Shown: piece by piece, positions 8,243 to 16,413 of the stretch
Layout of the letters: each line of letters opens with the position of its first letter
Position numbering within the stretch: position 1 is the stretch's first letter
Notes under the pieces: generated by a model
Database searches by the model: none
Told to the model about the DNA's origin: nothing
What the model saw: the letters and a program-made list of their open reading frames with translations, nothing else
Position numbers and translations under genes: made by a program
NCBI GenBank assembly: GCA_963719165.1
Contig: CAVRAV010000001.1
Location: forward strand, 620,001 to 684,000
Reading direction: 5' to 3'
Length of the DNA: 64,000 nucleotides
DNA from: JAOUEA01 sp963719165
GTDB lineage: Bacteria; Actinomycetota; UBA4738; HRBIN12

Positions 8243-9307
8243 CTCAGCCAGGTCTGGATGATGACCTTCGAGAAGTAGTAGCCGTACTTGAGGGATTTCG
8301 GCTTCTTGGATTTGCCGCCCTTGCGCGCCTCGATCGTGACGGGCACCTCCTTAACCGTCGCCTTGTGGCGCAGCGCCTCGATCGAGGATCTCGCTCGTCC
8401 AGAACTGATCTTGCTCGAGGACGAGCTCTTTGAGGAGGTCGGCGCGCGCGGCGCGATAGCCACTGGACGGGTCCGTGATGCGCCGACCGGTCAGGACCGT
8501 GATGAATCGCGAGAAGAAATGCACGCCGATGTGGCGGACGAGGCTTTCCTTCTCGAAGGTGCCCAGCAGGCGAGACCCGTTCACGTAGTCGGCCTCCCCG
8601 GCCACGATGGGCCCGATCATCACCGAGATCTCCTCCGGCTGATGCTGGCCGTCGGCATCGAGCGTCACCACGATGTCCGCGCCCAGCTTCAGGGCGATGT
8701 CGTAGCCCACGCGCAGGGCCAGCCCGCCACCGCGCCTGATGGGCAGCTCTGCGACGAACGCCCCGGCCGCGCGCGCGACCTCGGCCGTGCGGTCCTCGGA
8801 GCCGTCGCTCACGACCAACGGGACCACGTGGTAGCCGTCGAGGACCTCGGGGATCCGGTGGATGACCGAGGCCACGTTCTCGGCCTCGTTGAACGCGGGA
8901 GAGACCGTCACCAGGCGGGGACCCTCCGGGAGCGCGGCCGCGCGCTCCCAGTCGAACCGCTCCTGGCCCATCGCCTCGACCAGCAGCCGGATGCTCCGTT
9001 CGTTCACGTCGGCGGCCGACTGCACGCGCAGGAGCAGGAAGAACAGCACGAGGACGGCCACCATGAGGACGAAGATCAGCCGCGTGCGCGCCTCGGACTC
9101 CACCTGGTTCTGGGGAGGGTTGAAGTTGAAGGTCTTGAAGATCGGGTCGAACGCGTTGGGCCAGATCGCCAGCACGATCACGACCAGCGACAGGATGAGC
9201 GCGATGATGAGGGTGAGCCGGCTGATCCCCCGCCGCGCGTGCCCGCGCACGGCGAACAGGGCGAACCCCAGCGCGGCGATGATGCCGAGGTAGCGGAGCG
9301 CGGACAT
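8239..9307 (-). CDS. DUF2304-GT2 polyprenyl-phosphate glycosyltransferase, frameshifted
   Basis: The N-terminal part (about residues 6-95) has three hydrophobic helices and matches the DUF2304 type. The rest is a family 2 glycosyltransferase: PAFNEAENV (138-146), a nucleotide-binding VSDGSEDRT, DADGQHQ (the DxD-type metal motif, about 217-223) and DPSSGYRA (279-286). Such enzymes move a sugar from a nucleotide to polyprenyl phosphate on the inner face of the membrane. Near base 8383 one extra base breaks the frame after FWTSEIL. The expected C-terminus (IEALRHKATVKEVPV and on to KVIIQTWLR) continues in the other frame, and removing the base gives 355 residues. The start lies 5 nt after the upstream stop. 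The stop overlaps the next gene. Confidence 0.8.
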
Positions 9308-9312
9308 GGCGC

Positions 9313-10491
9313 CTAGGGCGTGGTCGCGTCCGCGTCCGCCGGCTGCCAACGGTCGCCGGGCAGGATGTGATCCGTGATCACGCGGTCCCGGTAGCGCTGC
9401 ATCGTGGCGAACATCGTCTCGATCAGTGCCTCGTTCAGCAGATGCGGCTTCAGGCCGAGGTCAAGCAGCTTGGTGTGCGCCGGGTGGTAGTAATGCTCTT
9501 CGAGCTCCACCCTCGGGTTGCGGATCGGATCGATAGCGACGTCCAGGCCCACCTCGCCCCCGGCCTTCTGCACGATCTCGGCGAGCTCCAGCACCGAGAA
9601 GTCCTCGGTGAACTGGTTGAACACGCGCATCTCGCCTCGCTCGGCGGGGTTGAGGACCGCGAGCTCGACGCACTGCAGGGTGTCCACGATGTTGAGGTAG
9701 CCGCGCGTCTGACCACCCGTCCCGTAGACGGTGAGCGGATGTCCGATCACGGCCTGCAGGCAGAACCGGTTCAGCGCGGTGCCGAAGACGTCGTCGTAGT
9801 CGAAGCGCGTGAGGAGCCGGTCGTCCAGCTGGGTCTCGTCCGTCGCGATCCCGTAAACGACGCCCTGGTTCAGATCGGTGGCTCGCATGCCCCATACGCG
9901 GCACGCGAAATGGATGTTGTGGGAGTCGTGGACCTTCGACAGGTGATACATCGAGCCCGGGAGCTTCGGGAACGGAAGCGTGTCGCTGCGCCCGTTGTGC
10001 TCGATGGTGATGTAGCCCTCTTCGATGTCGATGTCGGGCGTCCCGTACTCGCCCATCGTGCCCAGCTTCACGAGGTGGGCCTCCGGGGTGATGTCGCGGA
10101 TCGCGTAGATCACGTTCAGGGTGTTCACGACGTTGTTCGTCTGGGTGAAGACCGCGTGCTCGCGGTCCTTCATGGAGTAGGGGGCCGAGGGCATCTCTCC
10201 GTAATGGATGACGGCTTCGGGGCGGAAGGCGCTGAAGAGGTTCTCCGTGAGCCCCCAGTCGCACAGGTCACCTTCGGTGTAGCCGATGTCGTGACCCGTG
10301 ACGTCCTTCCAGGCCGCGACGCGCTCGCCGAGACCCGCCGCGATGGGCGTGAGGGAATCGGTGCCCGCCTCCCGGTGCGCCCGACGCCGGAGGTAGTTGT
10401 CGACGACGTGGACCTCGTGGCCGCGGTTCGAGAACCGCATCGCGGTGGGCCACCCGAGGTATCCGTCGCCGCCCAGGATGAGGATGCGCAT
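9313..10491 (-). CDS. sqdB: UDP-sulfoquinovose synthase homologue (SQD1/SqdB/Agl3 type)
   Basis: The enzyme makes UDP-sulfoquinovose from UDP-glucose and sulfite. The 392-residue protein starts with the NAD-binding GGDGYLGWPTA. It is strikingly like plant and cyanobacterial SQD1 along its length: SLTPI, VKLGTMGEYGTPDIDIEEGY, the YxxxK pair in YHLSKVHDSHNI, RATDLNQGVVYG, HPLTVYGTGGQTRGYLNI, and RVELEEHYYHP near the end. Thr145, Tyr182 and Lys186 fall exactly where I recall the SQD1 catalytic residues. The ATG follows an AAAGGACG ribosome-binding site. The typical lipid synthase SqdX/SQD2 (GT4) is not in the window. Instead a polyprenyl-type GT2 and a GT-C-like protein follow, which suggests a sulfosugar on a glycan rather than a sulfolipid. 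Confidence 0.85.
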   Translation of the reverse strand: MRILILGGDGYLGWPTAMRFSNRGHEVHVVDNYLRRRAHREAGTDSLTPIAAGLGERVAAWKDVTGHDIGYTEGDLCDWGLTENLFSAFRPEAVIHYGEMPSAPYSMKDREHAVFTQTNNVVNTLNVIYAIRDITPEAHLVKLGTMGEYGTPDIDIEEGYITIEHNGRSDTLPFPKLPGSMYHLSKVHDSHNIHFACRVWGMRATDLNQGVVYGIATDETQLDDRLLTRFDYDDVFGTALNRFCLQAVIGHPLTVYGTGGQTRGYLNIVDTLQCVELAVLNPAERGEMRVFNQFTEDFSVLELAEIVQKAGGEVGLDVAIDPIRNPRVELEEHYYHPAHTKLLDLGLKPHLLNEALIETMFATMQRYRDRVITDHILPGDRWQPADADATTP

Positions 10492-10587
10492 GGACGTCCT
10501 TTCGAAGGAGGAGACCCCGAACCGGGGCCCCAGCGGTCGGGTCATCCTAGCAAGCGGGGCGCGGCCCTCCGGGACGCCTCGCCGAGG

Positions 10588-11838
10588 CTAGGTGAGGTCC
10601 GCGAGGGCCTCCAGGACGCGATCCACCTCGCCGGACGTGTGGTAATGGCAGAAGCCGATGCGCACCGCGCCGCCGTCGTCGAGGATGCCCAGACGCTGCA
10701 TCAGCTCCATCGCGTAGTAGTGCCCGTCCCACACGAAGACCCCCCGCTCGCCGAGGGCCGCCGCCGTCTTTGCCGGATGGTGGCCGCCCAGCCGCAGGGC
10801 GAAGGTGGGGGTCCGCTCGTCCAGGCGATCGAGATCGCCCACGCCCCACAGGCGGGCGCCGTCGATGCGCGCGAGGCCCTCGAGGAACCGGCCGGCGAGC
10901 GCGCGCTCGTGCTCGCCGAAGACCGCGAACGCCGCACGAACGGCCGCGCCGCGCGTGTCGTCGACCGGTTCGCCGTGTTCGCGCCCCGCCCCGGCGAGGT
11001 AGTCGACGGCGGCCACGAATCCGGCGAGGCCCTCGTGGTTCTGCGTGCCGGTCTCCCACCGCTCGGGCGATGGGTAGCCCTTCGCCGGCCGCACGCGATC
11101 GGGGTCCCAGCCGTCGAGGACGGCTGGGCTCCCGGCCAGCATGCCCAGGTGCGGCCCGAACACCTTGTACGGCGAGACGCTCACCAGGTCCGCGCCCAGC
11201 GCGTCGAAGTCGATGGCGCGGTGCTGGGCCAGGTGCACGCCGTCCACCGCCACGAGCGCGCCCACCTCCTTCGCCGAGCGCACGAGCGCCGCGGCCGGGG
11301 TGATCGTGCCCACGCCGTTGGACGCGAGCGTGAAGGCCACCAGGCGGGTGCGGTCGCCGAGCGCCTCGTGGAACGACGTCACGTCCAGCGTGGCGTCATC
11401 GGGCCGAACGTCGACCCAGCGCACGGTGGCGCCGGCGTCGCGCGCCGCCAGCGCCCAGGGCCTGATGTTCGCGTCGTGATCCAGACGCGTCACCACGACC
11501 TCGTCGCCGGGCTCGAGCGTGCGCGAGAGGGCGCGCGCCGCGTGGAACAGCAGGGAGGTGGAGTTGGGGCCGAACACGATCCGCTCCGGCGACGTTCCCA
11601 CGAGATCCGCGCCCGCGCGCCGGGCGGCGTCCACGACGGCGTGGGTTTCGCGACTCGTGGCGAACGCCCCATCCAGGTTGGAGATCCCCTCGCGGTAGCG
11701 CGCGGCCACCGCCTCGATCACGGTGTCGGGCACCTGGGAGCCGCCCGGGGCGTCCACGATCACGACGGGGCGCCCGTCCTGGGTGCGGCTCAGGGCCGGG
11801 AACCGGGCACGGAGCGCGGAGAGATCGGGTGCGGTCAT
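10588..11838 (-). CDS. Cysteine-desulfurase-like class V aminotransferase
   Basis: This is a PLP-dependent fold-type I protein of 416 residues. The N-terminus reads DLSALRARFPALSRT and IVDAPGGSQVPDTVIEA, and the central region has IVFGPNSTSLLFH. The cofactor aspartate is in VDGVHLAQH and the Schiff-base lysine in SVSPYKVFGPHLG (K225). This matches the SufS-like subgroup annotated as cysteine desulfurase-like. Its true substrate (cysteine, kynurenine or another) is not settled by sequence. Another ATG lies 6 nt upstream. The gene is followed on the same strand by the UDP-sulfoquinovose synthase homologue after 96 bp, so a role in sulfur supply is conceivable but not shown. Confidence 0.75.
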   Translation of the reverse strand: MTAPDLSALRARFPALSRTQDGRPVVIVDAPGGSQVPDTVIEAVAARYREGISNLDGAFATSRETHAVVDAARRAGADLVGTSPERIVFGPNSTSLLFHAARALSRTLEPGDEVVVTRLDHDANIRPWALAARDAGATVRWVDVRPDDATLDVTSFHEALGDRTRLVAFTLASNGVGTITPAAALVRSAKEVGALVAVDGVHLAQHRAIDFDALGADLVSVSPYKVFGPHLGMLAGSPAVLDGWDPDRVRPAKGYPSPERWETGTQNHEGLAGFVAAVDYLAGAGREHGEPVDDTRGAAVRAAFAVFGEHERALAGRFLEGLARIDGARLWGVGDLDRLDERTPTFALRLGGHHPAKTAAALGERGVFVWDGHYYAMELMQRLGILDDGGAVRIGFCHYHTSGEVDRVLEALADLT

Positions 11839-11887
11839 GCGCATACACTCGCCTGCGGACCCGCCCGCGACAACCCGGAGGCTGACC

Positions 11888-12721
11888 GTGCGTTTCGGAC
11901 TCGAGACCGAGCAGCACCACCTGCGCTTCGACGAGCTCGTCGACCGCGCGCGGATGGCGGAGGAGCTCGGCCTGGACGGCGTGTGGGTGTGTGACCATTT
12001 CCTGCCCTTGATCGGCGACCCGAAGGGCCCGAACCTCGAGGCATGGACCCTCCTCGCGGGTCTGGCGCGCGAGACCTCGACCATCCGACTGGGCACGATG
12101 GTGACCGGGATGACGCATCGGTTGCCTGCGGTGCTGGCGGCTCAGGTCCTCACCGTGGACCAGCTCTCGAACGGCAGGGTGGAGTGCGCCGTGGGCGCGG
12201 CGTGGAACGAGCCGGAACACGCGGCCTACGGGATCCCGTTCCCCTCGGTCGGCGATCGGATGGACGGGCTGGAGGAGGGCGTGCAGATCCTTCGGGCCTT
12301 GTTCACGCAGGACGACGTGACCTTCCGGGGCCGGAGGTACTCCCTGGGGTCGGCCACCCTGCATCCGCGGCCCGTGCAGCGACCCCACCCACCGATCTGG
12401 GTAGGAGGCACCGGTAGGACGCGCACGTTGCCGATCGCGGGGCGCCACGCCGACGCATGGCACGGCTGGGCCGACGACGCCGCCGAGTATCGGGAGATAC
12501 GCGGGATCGTCGATGACGCGGCGGGCGCCGCGGGGCGCGACCCCGCCAGCATCCTGCGGGCGTCCAGCCTGTCGATCGCCGAGCCGTGGGACGAGGTGCG
12601 CGCCACCTACGAGTGGATGGCCGGCGAGGGCATCGGCTACCTCATGCTGGAGTGGCCGAGCCAGGGCGAGCCACGCATCCGGGAGTTCGTGGAGTCGATC
12701 GCTCCGTCCCTCGGGGTCTGA
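11888..12721 (+). CDS. LLM-class F420-dependent oxidoreductase
   Basis: This 277-residue protein has the luciferase-like TIM barrel used by actinobacterial F420 enzymes. Visible features are ARMAEELGLDGVWVCDHF, the cis-peptide region TIRLGTMVTGMTHRLPAVLA, LSNGRVECAVGAAW and the HPRPVQRPHPPIWVGG segment before the second half. FMN rather than F420 as cofactor cannot be excluded, and the substrate is unknown. A GTG start is preceded at good distance by GGAGG. A TACACT -10-like hexamer lies at 11844-11849 in the 49 bp gap to the divergent aminotransferase. The gene ends 25 bp from the convergent DUF402 gene. Confidence 0.85.
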   Translation: MRFGLETEQHHLRFDELVDRARMAEELGLDGVWVCDHFLPLIGDPKGPNLEAWTLLAGLARETSTIRLGTMVTGMTHRLPAVLAAQVLTVDQLSNGRVECAVGAAWNEPEHAAYGIPFPSVGDRMDGLEEGVQILRALFTQDDVTFRGRRYSLGSATLHPRPVQRPHPPIWVGGTGRTRTLPIAGRHADAWHGWADDAAEYREIRGIVDDAAGAAGRDPASILRASSLSIAEPWDEVRATYEWMAGEGIGYLMLEWPSQGEPRIREFVESIAPSLGV

Positions 12722-12745
12722 ACCGGGCGACGTCGAGGTTCTGGA

Positions 12746-13372
12746 TCAGGCCGAGACCGGCGTGTCCTCGGCGGTCTCGGGGAGCTCCGGGGCGTCCCAA
12801 CCGGGCGGGGGACGCCAGCGCTCCCAGTCCTCATCGAACGGCGGTTCGCGCAGGATCACGCGTTCGACGGCGCGCTCACCGGCCGCACGGAACCGAGCGG
12901 CCTCCTCCGGGGAGAACAGACCTTCCTCGACGGCCTGATCGAGCTCGTCCTCGTCCTTCCAGCGCCAGCTCGATCGGTCGGGCGAGACGAGGACGTCCAG
13001 CACGTGCTCCCGGGTATCGAAGCCGACGTCCGTGCGACGCAGCGGGGATTGGAGGTTGATGTACCACCCGCGGAACGCGCCGGAGTCCCCGTCCCAGGAG
13101 GCCAGGATCGCGTACGGCGTATCGGGGAACGCGAAGGACAAGACGCGGTGGTGGTGCACCTCGCGATCCTTGAGGCGCCAGTGGCGGTCGGGGATGCGCA
13201 CGCGCGCCCCCTCCTCGTCCTCGGGCTCGAGGGCGTGGATCACGGGGGGCACGTAGAACATCGAGCGTGCGGGGGTGTCTTCGACCACGGTGACCGGACG
13301 GGCACAGAAGACGCGACCGTCCCACACCTCGCGGAGGGCGACCGAGTCCCCGCTCATGAACCGGCGCTCCAT
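12746..13372 (-). CDS. DUF402 domain protein
   Basis: This is a 208-residue soluble protein. The core reads FRGWYINLQSPLRRTDVGFD then HVLDVLVSPD and WRWKDEDELDQAVEEGLFS, which is the DUF402 pattern. Some relatives are nucleoside diphosphate or triphosphate phosphatases that use the aspartate cluster (Ntdp/FomD group), so hydrolysis of a nucleotide diphosphate is plausible but not proven here. The ATG was chosen over the later in-frame ATG (MSGDS) because a TAGGGT -10-like element lies 6 nt upstream of it on this strand. Confidence 0.75.
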   Translation of the reverse strand: MERRFMSGDSVALREVWDGRVFCARPVTVVEDTPARSMFYVPPVIHALEPEDEEGARVRIPDRHWRLKDREVHHHRVLSFAFPDTPYAILASWDGDSGAFRGWYINLQSPLRRTDVGFDTREHVLDVLVSPDRSSWRWKDEDELDQAVEEGLFSPEEAARFRAAGERAVERVILREPPFDEDWERWRPPPGWDAPELPETAEDTPVSA

Positions 13373-13378
13373 GCCTTC

Positions 13379-13384
13379 ACCCTA
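13379..13384 (-). promoter_or_regulatory. -10 element for the DUF402 gene (leaderless start)
   Basis: On the minus strand TAGGGT is followed by 6 nt and then the ATG. There is no room for a ribosome-binding site, so a leaderless transcript is likely. Confidence 0.45.
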
Positions 13385-13455
13385 GCCCCCGCGACCGCGA
13401 GCCGCGGTCGGCGCGATGGAGCTTCGATGAAGGTGCGCTCCGGCGTGCGACGCAA

Positions 13456-13486
13456 GAGGCGGGCGCCCCCGAAGGGCGCCCGCCTC
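13456..13486 (-). terminator. GC-rich hairpin downstream of the membrane protein gene
   Basis: The arms GAGGCGGGCGCCC and GGGCGCCCGCCTC pair perfectly over 13 bp around a 5-nt loop, 26 nt past the stop of the minus-strand gene ending at 13513. The U-tract is weak, as usual in such G+C-rich genomes. Confidence 0.6.
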
Positions 13487-13512
13487 GTGGACGGCACGAT
13501 CCTTCGATCAGG

Positions 13513-14367
13513 CTAGGCGTTCGAAGCGAGCTCCGCGCGGACCTGGTCCCCGGTGAGGGCCTCGGAGCGGGCCCGCAGATCCAGGTACAGGAGCACCGAG
13601 ACCAGGGCCGCGAACGGCACGGTGATGATCCTGCCGATCGAGTCCATGATCCAGTACAACAGCCAGTTGCTCCCTCCCAGCGCGTTGAAGATCCCCGAGA
13701 CGATGCCGGTGATCAGCCCCGTGACGATGACCACGCCCACCACGTGCCAGAAGTGACCCCGCACGAGGTTCCACGAGCGGCCGAGCGACTCGGTCCCGCG
13801 CTTGTTCTCGAACAGCAGGGCGGGGATCACGACGGTCAAGAAGATCGCGATGATGAGGCCGGGGATGACGAACAGGATCAGCCCACCGAGGATGCACAGG
13901 CCGGCCAAGATCGAGATCCACAGGACGTTGCCGAGATGACGGAACCCCCAGCGATAGCTCTCGTTCGCGTCGACGGGGTCACCGACCGTTGCCTCACCCG
14001 CGGCGCGCGCGATCGCGGCCTGCACCACGAACGACATGATGAAGGCCAACGCGAGGCCGAGGGCGAGTAGGAACAGGACGACGGCGGCGCTCTGGGGCTG
14101 GCAGATCTTGCCCGTGACGAACGGGCTGTCCACCGTGTTGCAGCTCGTCTTGAAGGCGAGCTTGGTGAGCAGCGCGCCGATCAGGGACAGCGGGATGACC
14201 ACGATGGCCACGATGCCGATGAGCTTCGCCGCGTTCGCCTTGTAGATGTCGAACGCGGCCGTGAGGATGTCGCCGAGCCCGCGCTGCGGTAACGACCCGC
14301 CCCCTCCTGCGCTCGGCGGCGGTGGTGGTGGTGGCGGCGCGGAGAACCCGCCGGTATCGTCGGACAT
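13513..14367 (-). CDS. Membrane protein with proline-rich N-terminus (GDPD-membrane/YciC-like)
   Basis: The 284-residue protein starts with a flexible tail containing eight consecutive prolines, then RGLGDILTAAFDIYKANAAK and about six hydrophobic helices. The amphipathic repeats with RSWNLVRGHFWHV are reminiscent of the membrane domain found with glycerophosphodiester phosphodiesterases and of YciC-like proteins. No catalytic motif is seen and the function is unknown. It has a good ribosome-binding site (GGAAGGGAGG). It follows another small membrane protein gene by 24 nt on the same strand, which suggests an operon. Confidence 0.6.
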   Translation of the reverse strand: MSDDTGGFSAPPPPPPPPSAGGGGSLPQRGLGDILTAAFDIYKANAAKLIGIVAIVVIPLSLIGALLTKLAFKTSCNTVDSPFVTGKICQPQSAAVVLFLLALGLALAFIMSFVVQAAIARAAGEATVGDPVDANESYRWGFRHLGNVLWISILAGLCILGGLILFVIPGLIIAIFLTVVIPALLFENKRGTESLGRSWNLVRGHFWHVVGVVIVTGLITGIVSGIFNALGGSNWLLYWIMDSIGRIITVPFAALVSVLLYLDLRARSEALTGDQVRAELASNA

Positions 14368-14391
14368 CGAACCCTCCCTTCCGTGAGGCGC

Positions 14392-14862
14392 CTAGGCCTC
14401 GGGCTCCTTGAGGTGGAGCCAGCTTCCGTAGCCGACCACGGCCAGCAGCACGAGTCCGATCCACGCGGCGAAGGCGGCGTGGTTCGTGATCACGAGGAGG
14501 AACTTCAAGACGCCGAAGCCCACGACCGCGAAGCCCAGGTAGGCGGCCACCTTCGAAGACGCCATCGGCAGCGACCCCGTGATCTCGGCGTTGGTCAACC
14601 GAACCACTTCGAACACCAGCAGGGCGATCAACAGCAGGCCCATGATGAGCCCGGCGAAACTGCCGTCGCCGCCCCATGCGGTGGCCTTCCCGCAGAAGTT
14701 GCCGATGGGTCCTGCGTCCACGCAGACCTTCTGCCACGACAAGAAGCTGTCCACGAGCAGCAGGATGCCACCGACCAGCACGATCTTGGTGGCGGTGGCC
14801 ATCGACGCCATGTCGAATGACGGCTTCGGCCTCTGGGGGGATGTACCTCCCGCGTCGTCCAT
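14392..14862 (-). CDS. Small four-helix membrane protein
   Basis: I do not recognise this 156-residue protein. It has a short polar N-terminus (MDDAGGTSPQRPKPS) and four hydrophobic segments. The loop after the first holds two cysteines (KVCVDAGPIGNFCGK) that could form an extracellular disulfide. The ATG was chosen because GGAAGGAGAGAGG lies just upstream. It precedes the proline-rich membrane protein, and the pair may work together at the membrane. Confidence 0.6.
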   Translation of the reverse strand: MDDAGGTSPQRPKPSFDMASMATATKIVLVGGILLLVDSFLSWQKVCVDAGPIGNFCGKATAWGGDGSFAGLIMGLLLIALLVFEVVRLTNAEITGSLPMASSKVAAYLGFAVVGFGVLKFLLVITNHAAFAAWIGLVLLAVVGYGSWLHLKEPEA

Positions 14863-14974
14863 GGTTTTCCTCTCTCCTTCCGGCACGATCCAGGTCGTGA
14901 CCCGCGGGCATCCTATGCCCGGCGGCGAGAAGGCGCGGTAGCGTCGCGCATTTCCCCAGCAGGACGACTCGTGC

Positions 14975-16237
14975 TCACAGGCGCTCCGCGAGGACCGCGA
15001 TGATCCGGTCCGTCGCCCCGTCGAGGTCCTCCCGGCTCACGCACAAGGGCGGAGCGAGGCGCACCGTCGTCTCGTGCGTGTCCTTCGCGAGCACCCCCTC
15101 CTGCATGAGTCGCTCGCACACCGCGCGGGCGGGCCCGGCCTCGGGGGTGAGCTCGATCCCCACCCACAGGCCCCGCCCGCGGACCTCGCGAACGGCTCGC
15201 GCGGGCGCCTCCTCGCGCAGGCGCCCGATGAGCCGCTCGCCGAGGCGCGCCGCGCGATCCTGGTACTCGCCCGTGTTGAGCAGCCGGATCACCTCGATGC
15301 CGATCGCGCACGCGAGTGGGTTGCCGCCGAACGTGCTGCCGTGCTCGCCCGGGCCGAACACGCCGAGGATCTCGCGGGAGGACACCACGGCGCTGAGCGG
15401 CACGATCCCCCCGCCCAGGGCCTTACCCAGGATGTAGACGTCGGGTTCGACGGACTCGTGCTCGCACGCGAACGTCGTCCCCGTGCGGCCCAGGCCGGAC
15501 TGGATCTCGTCGGCGAGCAACAGGACCCCGTGTCGCGTGCACAGCTCACGGGCCGCGCGAAGGTACCCCTCGGGCGGCAGCACCACGCCCGCCTCGCCCT
15601 GGATCGGCTCCACGAGGAAGCCCACGACGTCGGGATCGGCGAGCGCGCCGGCGAGCGCCTCGGCGTCGCCGTAGGGCACCTCAGCGAACCCGGGGGTGAA
15701 CGGCCCGAACCCGCCCCTGGCGTCGTCGTCGGAGCTGAAGCTCACGATGGTGATCGTGCGTCCGTGGAAGTTGCCGCTGCACGTGAGGACCTTCGCGCGA
15801 TCGGCCGGAACGCCCTTCACGTCGTAGCCCCAGCGCCGCGCGGTCTTGAGCGCGGTCTCCACGGCCTCGGCTCCCGTGTTCATGGGAAGCACCATCTCCA
15901 TGCCGCACAGCTCGGCGAGCCCCTGGACGAACGGCCCGAACCGGTCGTTGTGGAACGCGCGCGAGGTGAGGGTGACGCGGTCGAGCTGCTCCTTGGCCGC
16001 GCGCACGAGGTCCGGATGCCGGTGCCCGAAGTTCAAGGCCGAGTAGGCGGCCAGCATGTCCAGGTAACGGCGGCCCTCGGTGTCGGTGACCCACGCCCCC
16101 TCGGCCTCGGCCACCACCACGGGCAGCGGATGGTAGTTGTGGGCGCTGTAGCGCTCGACCTGGCCGATCCGCGCGTCGACGGAAGTGCCCACCACGTCGG
16201 GGGAGCGCGGTTCGCTCGGATCGATCACCGTGGCCAT
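14975..16237 (-). CDS. rocD: Ornithine aminotransferase
   Basis: This PLP enzyme transfers the delta-amino group of ornithine to 2-oxoglutarate, giving glutamate semialdehyde for proline or glutamate metabolism. The 420-residue protein shows RYSAHNYHPLPVVV at the start and RRYLDMLAAYSALNFGHRHP. MNTGAEAVETALK lies at the phosphate site, GNFHGRTITIVSFS follows, and LLADEIQSGLGRTG holds the PLP aspartate. The Schiff-base lysine is in ILGKALGGGIVPLSAV, and HGSTFGGNPLACA follows. NYHPLPVV and AAYSALNFGH favour ornithine over other class III substrates. The start follows a GGGAGACAC site. It is divergent from the LexA-controlled DUF6504 gene. Confidence 0.88.
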   Translation of the reverse strand: MATVIDPSEPRSPDVVGTSVDARIGQVERYSAHNYHPLPVVVAEAEGAWVTDTEGRRYLDMLAAYSALNFGHRHPDLVRAAKEQLDRVTLTSRAFHNDRFGPFVQGLAELCGMEMVLPMNTGAEAVETALKTARRWGYDVKGVPADRAKVLTCSGNFHGRTITIVSFSSDDDARGGFGPFTPGFAEVPYGDAEALAGALADPDVVGFLVEPIQGEAGVVLPPEGYLRAARELCTRHGVLLLADEIQSGLGRTGTTFACEHESVEPDVYILGKALGGGIVPLSAVVSSREILGVFGPGEHGSTFGGNPLACAIGIEVIRLLNTGEYQDRAARLGERLIGRLREEAPARAVREVRGRGLWVGIELTPEAGPARAVCERLMQEGVLAKDTHETTVRLAPPLCVSREDLDGATDRIIAVLAERL

Positions 16238-16333
16238 CGTGTCTCCCGTCCTCGCCCGTGCGGGCGCCCGCCGCATGATACGGCCGCTCCCGGGACCGCG
16301 TCCCCCCTCGGATCGCCCCTCCTCGGCTCGGTC

Positions 16334-16363
16334 TTGACGGATGTCGGGAGCCGGGCGTACATT
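16334..16363 (+). promoter_or_regulatory. Promoter of the DUF6504 gene
   Basis: TTGACG (16334-16339), an 18-bp spacer and TACATT (16358-16363) form a complete promoter. The predicted transcription start falls beside the LexA box just downstream, so LexA binding would block initiation. Confidence 0.6.
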
Positions 16364-16374
16364 CATCCTCCGCT

Positions 16375-16388
16375 CGAACATATGTTCG
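16375..16388 (+). promoter_or_regulatory. LexA operator (SOS box)
   Basis: CGAACATATGTTCG is a perfect palindrome and fits the Gram-positive/actinobacterial SOS box CGAACRNRYGTTYG at every position. It lies 11 bp after the -10 element and 25 bp before the DUF6504 start codon. Confidence 0.85.
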
Positions 16389-16413
16389 GTAACGAGTCTG
16401 TGAGGTCCGTCAC

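Noticed and set aside
9367..11994. 875-codon plus-strand open frame
   Set aside because: It lies antisense to sqdB and the aminotransferase, both of which have complete family motifs. Long open frames on the opposite strand are expected at this G+C content.
14324..14340. GGT-type trinucleotide run
   Set aside because: It encodes the proline-rich tail of the membrane protein on the minus strand. It is a coding microsatellite, not a separate element.
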